This document shows, piece by piece, positions 29,401-39,559 of a DNA stretch of 64,000 bases. Below the pieces are notes generated by a model. That model was not told where the DNA came from. It did not search any database and saw only the letters and a list, made by a program, of their open reading frames with translations. Each line of letters opens with the position of its first letter. Positions within the stretch are counted from its first letter, which is position 1. Source of the DNA: CAWCGU01 sp963795195 (GTDB lineage: Bacteria; Actinomycetota; Thermoleophilia; Solirubrobacterales; 70-9); NCBI GenBank assembly GCA_963795195.1, contig CAWCGU010000006.1, positions 620,001 through 684,000 of the forward strand, read 5' to 3'. Made by a program: the position numbers and the translations under genes.

Positions 29401-29981
29401 GTCGCTCGAGGCGCGGACGAAATGCACGTCGCTGGGCGTTAAGTCGGTCCGCCCCCACGCCTGCCACCGAGACGAGCGTCGTCTGGCCGCCGGAGCGCTC
29501 GTAGACGTCGAACAGTTGATCGGTATCGCCCCCGACCAGGTTCTCCGCGGTCTGAAAGAAGACACGGGTACCGTCGCTGGAGGCACCCACGAAGAACGCG
29601 CCACCGTCCGCGGGAGGCGAGCCGCTCGCCCTGTCGCCAGGTGCCGAGACGAGCGTCGTCTGGCCGCCGGAGAGCGCTCGTAGACGTCCTTGTCGGTGTC
29701 GGTGTCGGCGCCGGCCAGAGTCTCCGCGGTCGTGAAGAAGACCCGGCGTGCCGTCGCTCGAGGCGCCCTCGAAGTCCACGGTTTGGGCCGGCCCCCTGGC
29801 GCCGTCCCCGGCAGCGGAGACAAGACCCGTCACCGGGGCGCCCGAGCATTCGGGGGCAGCGCCAGCGCCTGATGCCACCGCCGGTCCCAACGAGGATGAG
29901 CGTGGCGATCAGTCCGAACGCCACTCCCCTGCGTTGCGAGCGAGCGACGCTCGCCGTCAGGGCTCCGGCGATCGCGCTCAT
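26493..29981 (-). pseudogene. Mosaic repeat surface protein, many frameshifts, probably two fused paralogues
   Basis: The ATG at 29981 starts a signal sequence (SAIAGALTASVARSQ, then VAFGLIATLILV) followed by the same blade repeat as the intact neighbour (SSDGTRVFF, VYERSGGQTTLVSAPG). About ten frame breaks interrupt it, near 29885, 29750, 29675, 29445, 29260, 28755, 28455, 28025, 27775 and 27610; several are visible as one- or two-base insertions relative to neighbouring repeats. An Ig-like domain and the start of the terminal domain (TTAPETTIESK, then SSSEPGSSF) are reached at about 27912. There the domain stops mid-way and a new run of repeats begins, ending with a second, complete terminal domain at 26493. 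The gene therefore looks like the front of one paralogue joined to the back of another. Confidence 0.75.
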
Positions 29982-30006
29982 CGCCTCGTCTTCTCGAACC
30001 AGACCG

Positions 30007-31071
30007 TTACGGCCGCGCCTCGAGAACGAGGTTGAACGGGGTCTCGGTGGCCCTGCGGAAGCGGGTGAACCCGCCCTCGGTGACGACCTCGCGCAGGCGC
30101 GCCTCACCGGCCTGGGCGCCCAGGGCCAGCCCGACCTCCTGGGCGCGCGACGCAGGCGTGCAGATCATCGTCGACCCCGAGTAAAAGATGCGGCCGACCG
30201 GATTGAGGTTGTCTTCGACCTTGTCCCCGGCCATCGGCTCGACGATCAGCCAGGTGCCATCGGCGGCGAGCGCCCGCCGGACGTGCGCCGAGGCCCCGAC
30301 TGGATCCCCCATGTCGTGCAGGGCGTCGAACACGCAGGCGAGGTCGTAGCCGTCGCCGCTGAAGTCCTTGGCGCTGGCCACCTCGAAGCGAACCCGGTCG
30401 GCGACGCCGGCCTTCTCGGCGGCCTGGGTTGCCGCCTCGATCGACTCGGCGTGGTAGTCAGAGCCGAAGAACTCCGACTGTGGGTAGGCCTGGGCCATGA
30501 CGATCGTCGAGGCGCCGTGGCCACAGCCGATGTCCGCCACACGACCGCCGGCCTGCAGCTTCTCCTCGACCCCGTCGAGAGCCGGCAGCCACGAGGGCAC
30601 GAGATTCGCCACGTAACCCGGCCGGAAGAAGAGCTCAGTCCCGCAGAAGAGGTCGTGGTCATGCTCGTGCCAGCCGAATCCGTCACCCGTGCGGAACCTG
30701 TCCGTCAGCGCCGGCTCGTCCTTCAGACACGCGGCCGCCATGTAGAACGCCCCCGGCAGGAATGTCGGGCTCTCGCGGTCGGCCAGGCAGGCGGCCTGCT
30801 CGGGCGTCAGGTGAAAGCGCTCGGTTTCGGGGTCATATTCGACATAACCGCTGGCGGCCTGCGCGCAGAGCCACTCGTGGACATAGCGCTCGTCGGTCTG
30901 CGTGCGCTCGGCCAGCTCGGCCGCGCTCAGCGGCGCGCTGTCGCCCATAGCGGTGTAGAGACCGAGCTTGTCTCCGATGATGACCGTGGTCTGGTGCAGC
31001 GCCGCACCGAAGTCGCCCGCAAAGCGGCCGACGAAGTCCTGCAGCTTGGTCTCGTCAACGGTGGTTGCCAT
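30007..31071 (-). CDS. Winged-helix plus SAM-dependent methyltransferase
   Basis: 354 residues. The N-terminal 90 residues form a winged-helix/dimerisation part (LGLYTAMGDSAPLSAAELAE, then RYVHEWLCAQAASGYVEYD), as in O-methyltransferase-like proteins. The catalytic half has motif I VADIGCGHGASTIVMA, FFGSDYHAESIEAA, and FDALHDMGDPVGA. Close relatives in actinobacteria are annotated as methyltransferases of unknown substrate. It sits between the LAL regulator and the repeat-protein genes, all on the minus strand. A shortened copy of the same gene lies at 39560-40218. Confidence 0.88.
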   Translation of the reverse strand: MATTVDETKLQDFVGRFAGDFGAALHQTTVIIGDKLGLYTAMGDSAPLSAAELAERTQTDERYVHEWLCAQAASGYVEYDPETERFHLTPEQAACLADRESPTFLPGAFYMAAACLKDEPALTDRFRTGDGFGWHEHDHDLFCGTELFFRPGYVANLVPSWLPALDGVEEKLQAGGRVADIGCGHGASTIVMAQAYPQSEFFGSDYHAESIEAATQAAEKAGVADRVRFEVASAKDFSGDGYDLACVFDALHDMGDPVGASAHVRRALAADGTWLIVEPMAGDKVEDNLNPVGRIFYSGSTMICTPASRAQEVGLALGAQAGEARLREVVTEGGFTRFRRATETPFNLVLEARP

Positions 31072-31135
31072 GTCATCTCCTTTGAGGGGTCTGTGATTCG
31101 TTGCTCGCGAGCATCGGATACGACGGCGCCGTTCA

Positions 31136-31193
31136 CACCGTGGAGCCCCCCCTGAGTTTTGAAATCACGTAATCCAGGGGGGTGGCCACGGTG
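31136..31193. promoter_or_regulatory. Large inverted repeat upstream of the methyltransferase
   Basis: CACCGTGG (31136-31143) pairs with CCACGGTG (31186-31193), and inside it GCCCCCCCTG (31145-31154) pairs with CAGGGGGG (31175-31182). The stem is conserved in the second copy of this locus (40277-40341), while the loop has changed. It could be a terminator, an attenuator or a protein-binding site for the methyltransferase gene that starts about 65 bases away. Confidence 0.7.
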
Positions 31194-31227
31194 CGAAGCG
31201 ACGCCTCGGCGATGAGACTCCCTTCGC

Positions 31228-31458
31228 ATGGATTCAACCGACCACGCCAGGCTCGAGCTGATGCTCCACCGCGGTGTCGAACCGTTGCGCGGCTTCGTTC
31301 GCGAGTCCGAAAGCCGGGAGTGGCGGGCATTCACCGGCTGGCTCGGGCTTGCGCGAGAGCTCGAGCAGGCCTGCGACGGAAGCGGGGCGGACGCAGCGGC
31401 GTCTAGGGCGGGTTCGACCCTGTCACCAGAGCGGCGGGCAGCTCGTCCCGAGACGTGA
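31228..31458 (+). CDS. Possible small hypothetical protein
   Basis: A 76-codon plus-strand frame (MDSTDHARLELMLHRG start) with GC-rich third positions and a helical, charged composition (FVRESESREWRAFTGW). It lies between the LAL regulator and the methyltransferase, and its 3' part overlaps the regulator end by about 55 bases. The corresponding stretch is missing from the duplicate locus at 40345. No family recognised; it may be chance. Confidence 0.3.
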   Translation: MDSTDHARLELMLHRGVEPLRGFVRESESREWRAFTGWLGLARELEQACDGSGADAAASRAGSTLSPERRAARPET

Positions 31459-34238
31459 CCTCGAGCTTGCGGTAGATGGCCGTCAGGTGGCCCTCGATCG
31501 TGCGGGCGGTGACGAACAGAGACTGGGCGATCTCGCGGTTGGTGCGGCCCTCGGCGGCCAGTCGCGCGACCCGGCGTTCGCTCGCGGTCAGCGAGTCGAG
31601 CCCGCTCAGCATCAGTCGGCGTGGCCGCGCCCCGGTTGCCCTCAGTTCCTCCTCCGCCCGGTGGCGGAGGCCCAGGGCATCGGCGCGCACGGCGAGATCG
31701 AGCGCCTCGCGCAGCGGATCGCGCGCCTCGGCCCGGCGGTTCGCGCGGCGGTGCGCCGCCCCGAGCTCGTAAAGCGCGTAGGCATGCTCGAGCCGTGCCT
31801 CCGAGTGCTCGAGGACGCGCACCGCCTCGACGAGTCGGTCCACGCGTTCGTCCCCGTCCTCGACCAGGCCGAGCGTCCGCAGCGCGATTCCGGTCGCCCG
31901 GGGAGCGGCAAACTTCCGCGCCCGCTCGAGCTCGTCGTTCGCCATTGCGGCCGCCTCCTCCGAGCGACCGAGCGCGTGCAGGGCGAGGGCGGCGTCAGAG
32001 CGCCAGGGGTGCAGAGCCGGGCCGGGCTGTCGATGCCGGTCGAGCTCCGCCCCACACGCCAGTGAACTCTCCAACGCTTCTTCGAAGCGACCCTGGGCGA
32101 GCCGTAAGCGTCCGCGAATGCCGAGCAGGCGGGGGTAGGTAATCAGCGGCTCCAAGCCCGGCTCCGGTGTGCCCGCCAGCAGGGCAGCGTCGGCCTCGTC
32201 GAGCTCATCGCGCTCGATCAGGGTCCCGGCGAGCATCGCGGCGGCGAACGGGGTCAGCAGAGGCAGCGTGTGCAGGGCGTCGGTGTCGACCGCGGTGCGG
32301 GCGTGTTCCTCGGCGGCGACGAGATCGCCCTGGCGGAGCGCTGCGCATGCCGCGAAGGTCGACATCGCGGTCAGCAGCGGCAGACTCCCCAGGCGCCGCC
32401 CCTCATCGATCCGCTCCCCAATAAGCCGCAGAGCGAGCTCGTAGCGCTCGCAGTGAATCAGCGCCACGTAGGCGTGGAAGTCGCCCGGGACGTTCACGGT
32501 CGGGTCGTCGGGCGAGCGCTCGACGATCGCGCGCTCGGCTCGTGCAGCGATCGTCTGCGCCGGCTGTTCGCCGCGCGCCGCGTCCCACTCGCTGAGGACG
32601 CAGATGATGGTGTACGGCGGCGGGCACTCGGCGGCGTTGGCGCGCTCGCGCGCCGCCTCGATGCGCGCCTCGACGATCGGCGCTCCAAGGTGATTGAGGA
32701 TCGCACCCGCGAGCAGGCGGCCCTCGAGCATCATCACGCCGGGGTGGTTCTTCTCGGCCAGTTCGTCGATCACGGGTTGCAACGCCGCAAACGCATCGCC
32801 CATCCGGCCTCCGAAGAACAACGTCAGCCCGAGGGCCAACGTGGCGGCAATGAGCGCGTCGTCGTCAGGAGCACTCGCTTGTGCTGCGCGAAGGTGCTCG
32901 ACGGCGCGCGGGTCGCCGACGCGCGATTCGGTCGACCCGAGCTCGAGCAGGACGGCGGTGCGGGCTTCATCGGGGGGCGGCTCCTCGAGTGCGCGGCGCA
33001 GGTAGGCAATCGCCGTTTCCGCCGAACCCCGGGCGCCAGCCGCACGAGCGGCCTTGACCAGCGCCTCGACGACCTCCGGATCTCCCGCCGGCGGCAGGGC
33101 GAGCAGGTGGACTGCGAGCCGGTCTGGGGCGGCGCCCGCCCGGCGCATGATCAGTGCGGCACGGGAGTGAAGCAGGGAGCGCTCCGAGGGCGGGAGGTCG
33201 GAGTAGACGGCCGAGCGCACGAGCGGATGGACGAAGTCGAGCGGACGCGTGTCGACGAACAGCTCAGTAGCGACGAGCGCGTCGAATGCTTCGGCGGCCA
33301 CACGGGGTTCGAGCTCGGCGAGCTCGGCGGCGTAGGTGATCTCCGCCCCAGGTCCCAGCACTGCCACCGCCCCCGCCAGCTCGCGTGCGGCGGGCTTGAG
33401 GCGACCCAGTCGCAGCAGGATCGCGTGCGAGACCGAGGGGGGAACGAGCCGTTCGACTGCCGAAGCACCGCGCGCGTAGGGTTCGATTCCGTCAGCTGCC
33501 GCCGCCCGAAGCAGCTCCTGGAGAAGGAACGGGCTACCCGCGCTGGCCGTCAGGCAGGCCGCGGCGAACTCCGGGCTCGGCTCGCCGAGAGCCTCGGCGA
33601 CGATGTCGGTGACCGCCTGCGCACTGAGCGGCTCGGGCCGAAGGAGGCGAATATTCTTCTCGGTGGCGAGTTCTCGGACAAGTCTTGCGGCCGACCCCGG
33701 TTCGCCGCTGCGCGCGGCGGCAATCAGGATCACGGGCAACGTCTCAATCCGGTGCGCCAGGTAAAGCAGGAACCGCAAGAAATCTCGTCGCCCCAGTGGA
33801 TGTCGTCGACGATCAGCGCGAGCGGCTCCCGCTCGGCCAGATTCGCGGTAAGCCAGTAGAGGCCGTGAAGGATCGCGGCCCCGGGCTCGGCGCGCACCTC
33901 GGCTGGAGCGGCGCCGACAAGTCGCCCGGCGAGCTCGGCGGGTCCGGCGAGCAGCGCCGCCCGATCCTCCGCTGATACGCCCCTGACGACGGGCTCGAAC
34001 AGCTGGCGCACGAGACCGCCGCCGAAGCCTTTCTCAAGCTCCGCGCCACGGGCGGTGAGCACCTCGAGCCGGTGCTCGGCGGCCATCCTCACAGCGGCGT
34101 CGAGAAGCGCGGTTTTGCCGATGCCTGCGGGTCCCTCAATCAGCACCACTGCTCCCGCGTCGTCGACGCCGGAGATCTCGAGTGCCGACTCGAGCTGCGC
34201 CAACTCCAGAGCGCGCTCCAAGAGCGTGGCTCGGTCAT
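31403..34238 (-). CDS. LuxR-family LAL regulator (ATPase, TPR, HTH), frameshifted
   Basis: Reads as a large ATP-binding LuxR regulator. The ATPase half has Walker A as EGPAGIGKTALLDAA and Walker B as ALIVDDIHWGDE, followed after a one-base break near 33780 by LRFLLYLAHRIETLPVILIA. A helical, TPR-like region covers most of the protein. The C-terminus has a clean LuxR helix-turn-helix: LTASERRVARLAAEG, TNREIAQSLFVTARTIEGHL and YRKLEVTSRDEL. The likely start is the ATG at 34238 (MTEPR...), which needs a second one-base correction near 34225. Proteins of this kind activate nearby operons, so the methyltransferase and repeat-protein genes downstream are plausible targets. Confidence 0.78.
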
Positions 34239-34249
34239 CTGGCGGCCGG

Positions 34250-35120
34250 CGGCCCGGCTGCGTTTGGTCGCGGTCGCCCTCGCTGTCCACGGCTACGACC
34301 TCGAACTCGTGCGCACCCGGAGCAGGTGACCAGGAGTACGGTGAGCCGCAGCGCCTCCACCGTCTCGCGTCGAGCCTGCGTGCGAAGCTGCCCCAGGCTT
34401 CGAGGAGCTGCAGCGGATCACGCTGTAGCGCTTCGCATGGTCGGCGTGGACGCGGTCGAAGCTGGTGAGCGGCGATCGCAGTACTTTTCACCCGAGCGGC
34501 GTACGACTCCCTGTGACTTTCCGGCGGCATCGTCGAGCCTCAAGGAGGCGCTGCGGATGGTTCCGAAGCGGAGTCGGTTCGCTGCCGAGGGCGGGCGGCA
34601 TGTCTGTTCCTGCTGTGGCAGGCTTTGCCTGGCGGCCGGCTGTTGCGAGGCGTCCTCAGGCTCGGCAGGCGGGGTTGGCTGGCCGGCGGCGTTAGCGAGA
34701 CGACACGCTGGTGCCGGCGCCGGCGCTGGCTCGGTTGGTGCTGGAGCTGGCTCAGTTGGTGCACGCGCTGGCTCGGTTGCGTGGACGATAGCTGCGTCGC
34801 GGTTAGTAGTAGTGCTGACTCAGTTGGTGGTCGGGCGCTGAGCTTGGTTGGTGCCGGAGCTGGCTCGGCTGGTGCGGAGCTGGCTCAGTGGCGGCTGCCG
34901 GTGCTGGCTCGGTGCGGTGCGCGGTGCTGGCTGAGGTCGGGCGCCGGCGCGGGCTCAGTCGGTGGCGGTGCGGCTCGGTCGGCGCAGGTGCGGGCTCAGT
35001 CGGTGGTTGGCGCGGGCTCGGTCGGCGCCGGTGCGGCTCATCGGTCGTCAGTGCGCTGGTGGCGCTGGCGCGGGCTCGGTCGGCGCGGCTGCGTGGTCGG
35101 CGGCGCGCTGCCCGGTCGGG
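34250..35120 (-). pseudogene. Relic of a surface protein: APTEPAP linker and cadherin-like tail
   Basis: Read on the minus strand, 35100 to 34700 carries degenerate 21-base repeats encoding APTEPAP-type heptads, like the proline-rich linkers of wall-spanning proteins. Further on, about 34400-34260, the frame reads RRLDARRWRRCGSPYSW then GAHEFEVVAVDSEGDRD. This is recognisably the terminal Ig-like domain seen in the repeat proteins downstream (compare FSVTAIDAAGNRD). No continuous frame joins the two parts and no N-terminus is found. It abuts the start of the LAL regulator. Confidence 0.5.
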
Positions 35121-36240
35121 GCTGCGGATCGCTTACCACCTGCTGGTAGGCTGTCAGCCAGCTGTTCGGCAGTGGTTCCGCTCCACGGGAGCGGACGGCT
35201 GCAGCGGTGCGGTGGTTTGCTCGGGAAGCGAGTTGCTCGCTCGTCCTGCTCGCTGTCAGAAATGTCCCACATCTTCCCGCATCTCGTCGGCGCTGTAGAG
35301 CCACGGCCAGAAGATGCAGCTGGCCTGGTCGGTGCGCACATGACCTCGATACCACCCACGCATACCCAGTAGCGCAGCAGTGTACTCGTTGACGGCTCCG
35401 CGTCGGCCTCGGAGCAGCAGCGTTGCGGCTCAGCTCATTCGTCGCGCGATTGTGAACCTGGCTGGAGCGGAAACGTCAAGTTGCACTCGCATGAACAGCT
35501 CGATATAGACCAGGCGCGACAGGTTGCATGGCCGGCCCATCTTGTTCGGCGATCCGCCAGCGTACTGATCACTGCGCGAGAACTGGTCAGCCGAGTTGCA
35601 CGCAGCTGCTTGCTCATGTAGTTGCTCCTCGAGTCAGCTGTCAGCGATGCCTGCAGGTGATCAACGCACCACCAAGCGGAGATGCCATCGACCACCGAGT
35701 TCAGGTATCTTGACATCGTCGCTGCTAGATTGTCCTGCCAGGGCGACCCTCGACATGAGTTTTCGAAGAGCTCTGTTGGTGCGCGACGATGGACCGTGTG
35801 CGTGAGCGAAGGCGTTGCAGCTTGTCTAGTTCTCTAGCCTAGGTGGAGCCGCTCAGCCGATGGAAACTAGTCAGCAGCGGACTGAGCCACAGGTGATTCG
35901 ATATGGAACATGGACCGGATAGGCGCCGACCGTCAGCCGACCAGCGATGGTTCGTACGTTCATTTCAGCGAACACGGCGCGCTGCTTCCGCCGCTGAGGC
36001 CGCGCACGCCGACGACGCCGCACACGGCGACGGCGAGGTAGACCAGAAGCATGAACAGTGCGACATCTGCGACCGATTTCCTCGCTGAAGCCGATGGTGA
36101 AGCCGAGCAGCCGGCCAAAACGCAGCGCTGGACCTGGAGCTGAGTTTGCCGCTCAGCAGGTGGAACGTGTCGTTGTGACGATGTACGCAGCGGCCTGAAG
36201 TATCCTGAAGAATCAGGCGGCTACTGCGAACCGAGAGAAA
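35121..36240. other. Gene-poor stretch of atypical composition
   Basis: No convincing gene in about 1.1 kb. Base composition is visibly lower in GC than the flanks, codon-position bias is weak on both strands, and open frames are all under about 105 codons. The one curious frame is a 35-codon minus-strand ORF at 35256-35363 with a plausible protein-like composition (CIFWPWLYSADEMRED), too short to call. The region looks like decayed or acquired DNA. Confidence 0.5.
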
Positions 36241-36329
36241 ATGAGGGAATATGGAAGCATCGACCGAGCGCCTGAAACTTCAGCCGCCATCTGGTCTTGC
36301 TGGGCGGCGCTGCATAGCGGTGGGCACTG

Positions 36330-36600
36330 CCACAGCGGCGGCCGAGACGGCAGATCGCGCCGCGAAGTTCCGGGAGTACGGCGACGCCGGCGCGTACGTC
36401 ACCGACGTCGAGGCCAAGGGCGTGGGTTGCGGGCTCGCCCGCAAGGTTGCCGTCGGCCGCGAGGACTGGATCTACGAGGCCCGCAGCCACAGGCGTGGAT
36501 CCGCGCCGTCCCCGAGAACGGACAGCGAGGCTGGATGGTCAGGTTCAGGACCAGTTGAGGTTGTCGGCTGGCACGTCAGGGCGCCGACAGGGGTTGCCCG
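36330..36600 (+). pseudogene. Possible end of a decayed secreted protein gene
   Basis: One frame reads AYVTDVEAKGVGCGLARKVA, and nearby frames read ENGQRGWMVRF and VVGWHVRAP, resembling the Cys-containing C-terminal half of small secreted actinobacterial proteins. The pieces lie in different frames, so at least two indels would be needed. No start is identified. Weak call. Confidence 0.3.
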
Positions 36601-36634
36601 GACTGCAGGCGCCGGACTGGCTTCGTCCGCTACC

Positions 36635-37717
36635 GTGGCGCTTGGTGGGAAGGGACTTCGCCGAAGCGTGCCATGGACGACCGCGCTGCTGAGCGCAGCC
36701 GGCATGCTGCTGGCGTCGGCGGCCCACGGTGCTCCAGGCGACCGGGCGACCGCTCTCGCGCAGTACGAGGCCACGCTGGCGGATCGCTCCGTTCCGGCGG
36801 GCTGGACCGGTTCGGCGCAGGGATGCGTGGTCGGCGAGGAGTCGCAGGCATCGCTCGACGCGACGCTGAACACTCTGAACACGATCCGCTCGTTCGCGGG
36901 GATTTCGACCGTCGGGCTTCGACCCGGACCTGAACCGGACGGCCCTGGCCGCCGCCCTGATGATGCAGGCGTCGGGGGAGGTGGAGCACGAGCCGGCCCC
37001 AGTTGCGCCGTGCGTCTCGCAGGAGGGCACCAAAGGTCCTCGCGAACTCGAATCTGTCCGGCTGGTCCGGCGCCGCGGCGATGATCGACGCATACGTGGA
37101 CGAGGGCGGAAGCCTCGGGCATCGTCGCGGGCTCCATTGATCCCTCCCTGACCGCCTTCGGGTCGGGCTCAACCGGGCAGTACAACGCGCTGTACAGCCC
37201 CGCGGACCAACCGCTGCTCCCGGTCCCCGACGGCCGTACCGTCTCCTGGCCGCCCCCTGGATGGGTGCCGTGGCCATGGGTCTTCAAGACCTTCTCGATC
37301 ACCGTCCACGGAGGCGATGCGCGTCAGGGGATCCCCGGGCGGTGGTAAGAGTCGACGGCGAGCCCGTAGCCGTGGAGAGCCCGAGGCAGTATCCACCGGA
37401 CGATTCTCGGCCTGATTTCGATGCTGGCCTGGGAGGTCGATTTGCCGACGGCGCTTCATGGTGGCGACCACGAGATCAAGGTTTCCGTCCCCGGAGTGAC
37501 GGCCAACGGGACACCCATCCCGATCGACTACACGATCAACGCCTTCTCCGTCGAGCCGGTCGGCTCTGCCGCGGCCTGCAACAGGGCCAGGCAACGGCTT
37601 CGGTCCGCCAAGCAGAACCTGAGGCGCCTGAAGAGAAGCGGAGCTGCCCCGAGGCGGGTGCGGGCGGCGAGAAGCAAGGTCAGGAGGGCGCGGTCGGCAG
37701 TCAGGTCCCGCTGCTGA
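36635..37717 (+). pseudogene. Secreted CAP-domain (SCP/PR-1) protein with several frameshifts
   Basis: From a GTG at 36635 (or 36668) a signal peptide (ALLSAAGMLLASAAHG) leads into a CAP-like domain. Its parts lie in successive frames: QASLDATLNTLNTIRSFAG, then GFDPDLNRTALAAALMMQAS, then SNLSGWSGAAAMIDAYVD, then GHRRGLIDPSLTAFGSGSTG. Extra single bases are visible near 36912 (GGG), 37040 (AAAGG) and 37130 (CTCC), with another break near 37345. The C-terminal part, open at 37421-37717, ends in a Lys/Arg-rich tail (RARQRLRSAKQNLRRLKRSG). The function of secreted CAP proteins in bacteria is largely unknown. Confidence 0.65.
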
Positions 37718-37720
37718 TCG

Positions 37721-39192
37721 ATGTATGGTCAGCTCGTGGGACGGATCGCCTTCGGGGGAATCTTTGTTGTCGTCCTCTCGCTCTGCGTCGGCGTCGCGCG
37801 GGCCGAGCTGCGCTCGACGGATCTCGTCGGCGTTTCGGGGGCGACGTCATATGCCAACTGTTCGAGTGGCCAGTCCGGCGTATCCGGGGCCGAGGACGAG
37901 CCGACCATCGTGGCCGTGCCGGGCAATCCAAAGCGGGTCGTCGTCGCCTGGCGCCAGGACGGCGGGGGCCTTCCGCCTATCAGTGATCGGGCGGCTCGCT
38001 CACGTGACGGCGGGATCAGCTTCGGAAGGTCCTTCGGCTTTCCCGGCCTGACCGTCTGCGATGGCGGACCCGAGCGCTACGTCCACGCGACTGATCCGTG
38101 GCTTGCCCCTGGGGCAAGGAGGACACTCTGGTTCGCGGGGCTCTCGTTTACGAGCGGAAACCCAGGTGGAGTCGGCGTCAGCCGCTCGCTCGACGGCGGC
38201 GCGACCTGGTCGCCCGTCGTCTTCGCCGATGAAGACGACACAGAGAACGAGTTCGACGACAAGCCGACGCTGGTCGGCTCGCGCGGCAACCCAGATCGCG
38301 CCTGGCTCTCGTGGGTGAAGATCGAGTTCCTTCCCCCCGCTTCCCTCACCTCCGCTCAACGCGACGGCCTATGTCAGCCGAACCGATGACGGTGGATCGA
38401 CTTGGTCGCCGCCCGTCGTGGTCGCCGAGGGTGGCCTATTGAGCAGCGGCCTCGAGGCTCTGTTCCCCACGGAGATCGATCTGCTGCCGGGCGGCAGGCT
38501 CGCTCTGACCGCCAGCCGCTTCGTTCCCGACGTCGGCCCCGCGGGAATCCCGTGCGCGCTCGGCGAGAACTTGCCCGGGTGACGTCGTGTTCGAGTCCTA
38601 TGGCTCCGTCGACGGGGGCCTGACGTGGTCGGGGCCGGTGAGGATCGCGCGAATCCCTCAAGTAGAGCCGCCAATCCCCGGAGCAGGCCCCGACGAGACG
38701 CGGAACTCCCTCTTCTCGACAGCCGTCACTCGCGATGGCGCTCTGCTCTTGACCGCATACGAGCTCGAGGGCGATTCGAGCTCGAAAATCCGTCTCTGGC
38801 GCTCACGCGACGGTGGCCGCAGCTGGCAGGATCTTCACGCTCCCGACGTGGGTCGCGGGCTTCGACTGCTCCCCCAGATCGCGGCCGGGCGGGGCGGCGT
38901 GGCGCTGCTTTGGCGCGAGACGATCCCGCGTCGGCCTGGCTGGGTCCGCTGGCGCTTCGCCCATTCGAGGCGCGGGCGCAACTGGGAGGAGATTGCCATC
39001 GGCAAGCCGACCGATGTCAGACCTCACGGCGACACCCCCGAGGGGGAGGCCCTCTTCCTGGGCGACTACTTCGGCCTGGCTCCAGCCGCACGGGACTTTC
39101 TCGTCGGCGTCACGCTCGGACCACCCCAGGCCACAGAAGGGCCCTCGGACGTTTTTGCGACGCGAGTTCGCGTCGTCGACAGGGGTCGCTAG
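37721..39192 (+). pseudogene. Secreted sialidase/BNR-repeat-like protein with two frameshifts
   Basis: A signal peptide (IAFGGIFVVVLSLCVGVARA) is followed by BNR/Asp-box-like repeats: SRDGGISFGRSF, SLDGGATWSPVVF, and after a break near 38355 TDDGGSTWSPPVV. After a second break near 38575 come SVDGGLTWSGPV and SRDGGRSWQDL. Five Asp boxes (SxDGGxxW) suit a six-bladed propeller. No sialidase catalytic Arg triad or FRIP motif is obvious, so this may be a non-enzymatic propeller. It begins four bases after the CAP gene. The perfect order of repeats across the breaks would fit sequencing error. Confidence 0.68.
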
Positions 39193-39559
39193 AGCCGGCG
39201 CCGGTAACGCGGACGGTCCGGCAAGACGTACCGGTCGCGCTGAATGTGGTGTGGGCCTCAGCCGCATGCGTCGAAGAAAACCTCATCGACGTCCCGTTTG
39301 CAAATGGAGTCCACGCGATCGTCTTGTCGACATCTCCGGAAGCAATCGCTTGCCCGTGCAAGCGGGGTTTCGGGGCTGGTCACCTGAACGCCGGTGCATC
39401 GTCCAGCTCGGCAGGTCCAACGGCACGCGGGGCGATCGTGGGGCTTGGATAGCTGCCGGCGATCAATCCGGACGCCTTTCCACTGCGTCGTGAGCGAGCG
39501 ACACCCGCCGTCGGGGCTCCAGCGATCGCGCTCGTCACTTCGCCTTCTTCAGCCTGCCC

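Noticed and set aside
24247..29981. Possible amplified toxin (Rhs/polymorphic) system
   Set aside because: The repeats are propeller-like blades, there is no YD repeat, no toxin tip and no immunity gene.
34182..34841. Plus-strand ORF with AGAGSVGAGAGSV repeats
   Set aside because: It is the reverse of the APTEPAP linker read on the minus strand, and flanking sequence supports the minus-strand reading.
34700..35100. Possible CRISPR or regulatory repeat array
   Set aside because: Units are contiguous 21-base degenerate codon repeats with no spacers.
37721..39192. Functional sialidase
   Set aside because: Asp boxes are present but the catalytic Arg triad and FRIP motif are not seen, so enzyme activity is not claimed.
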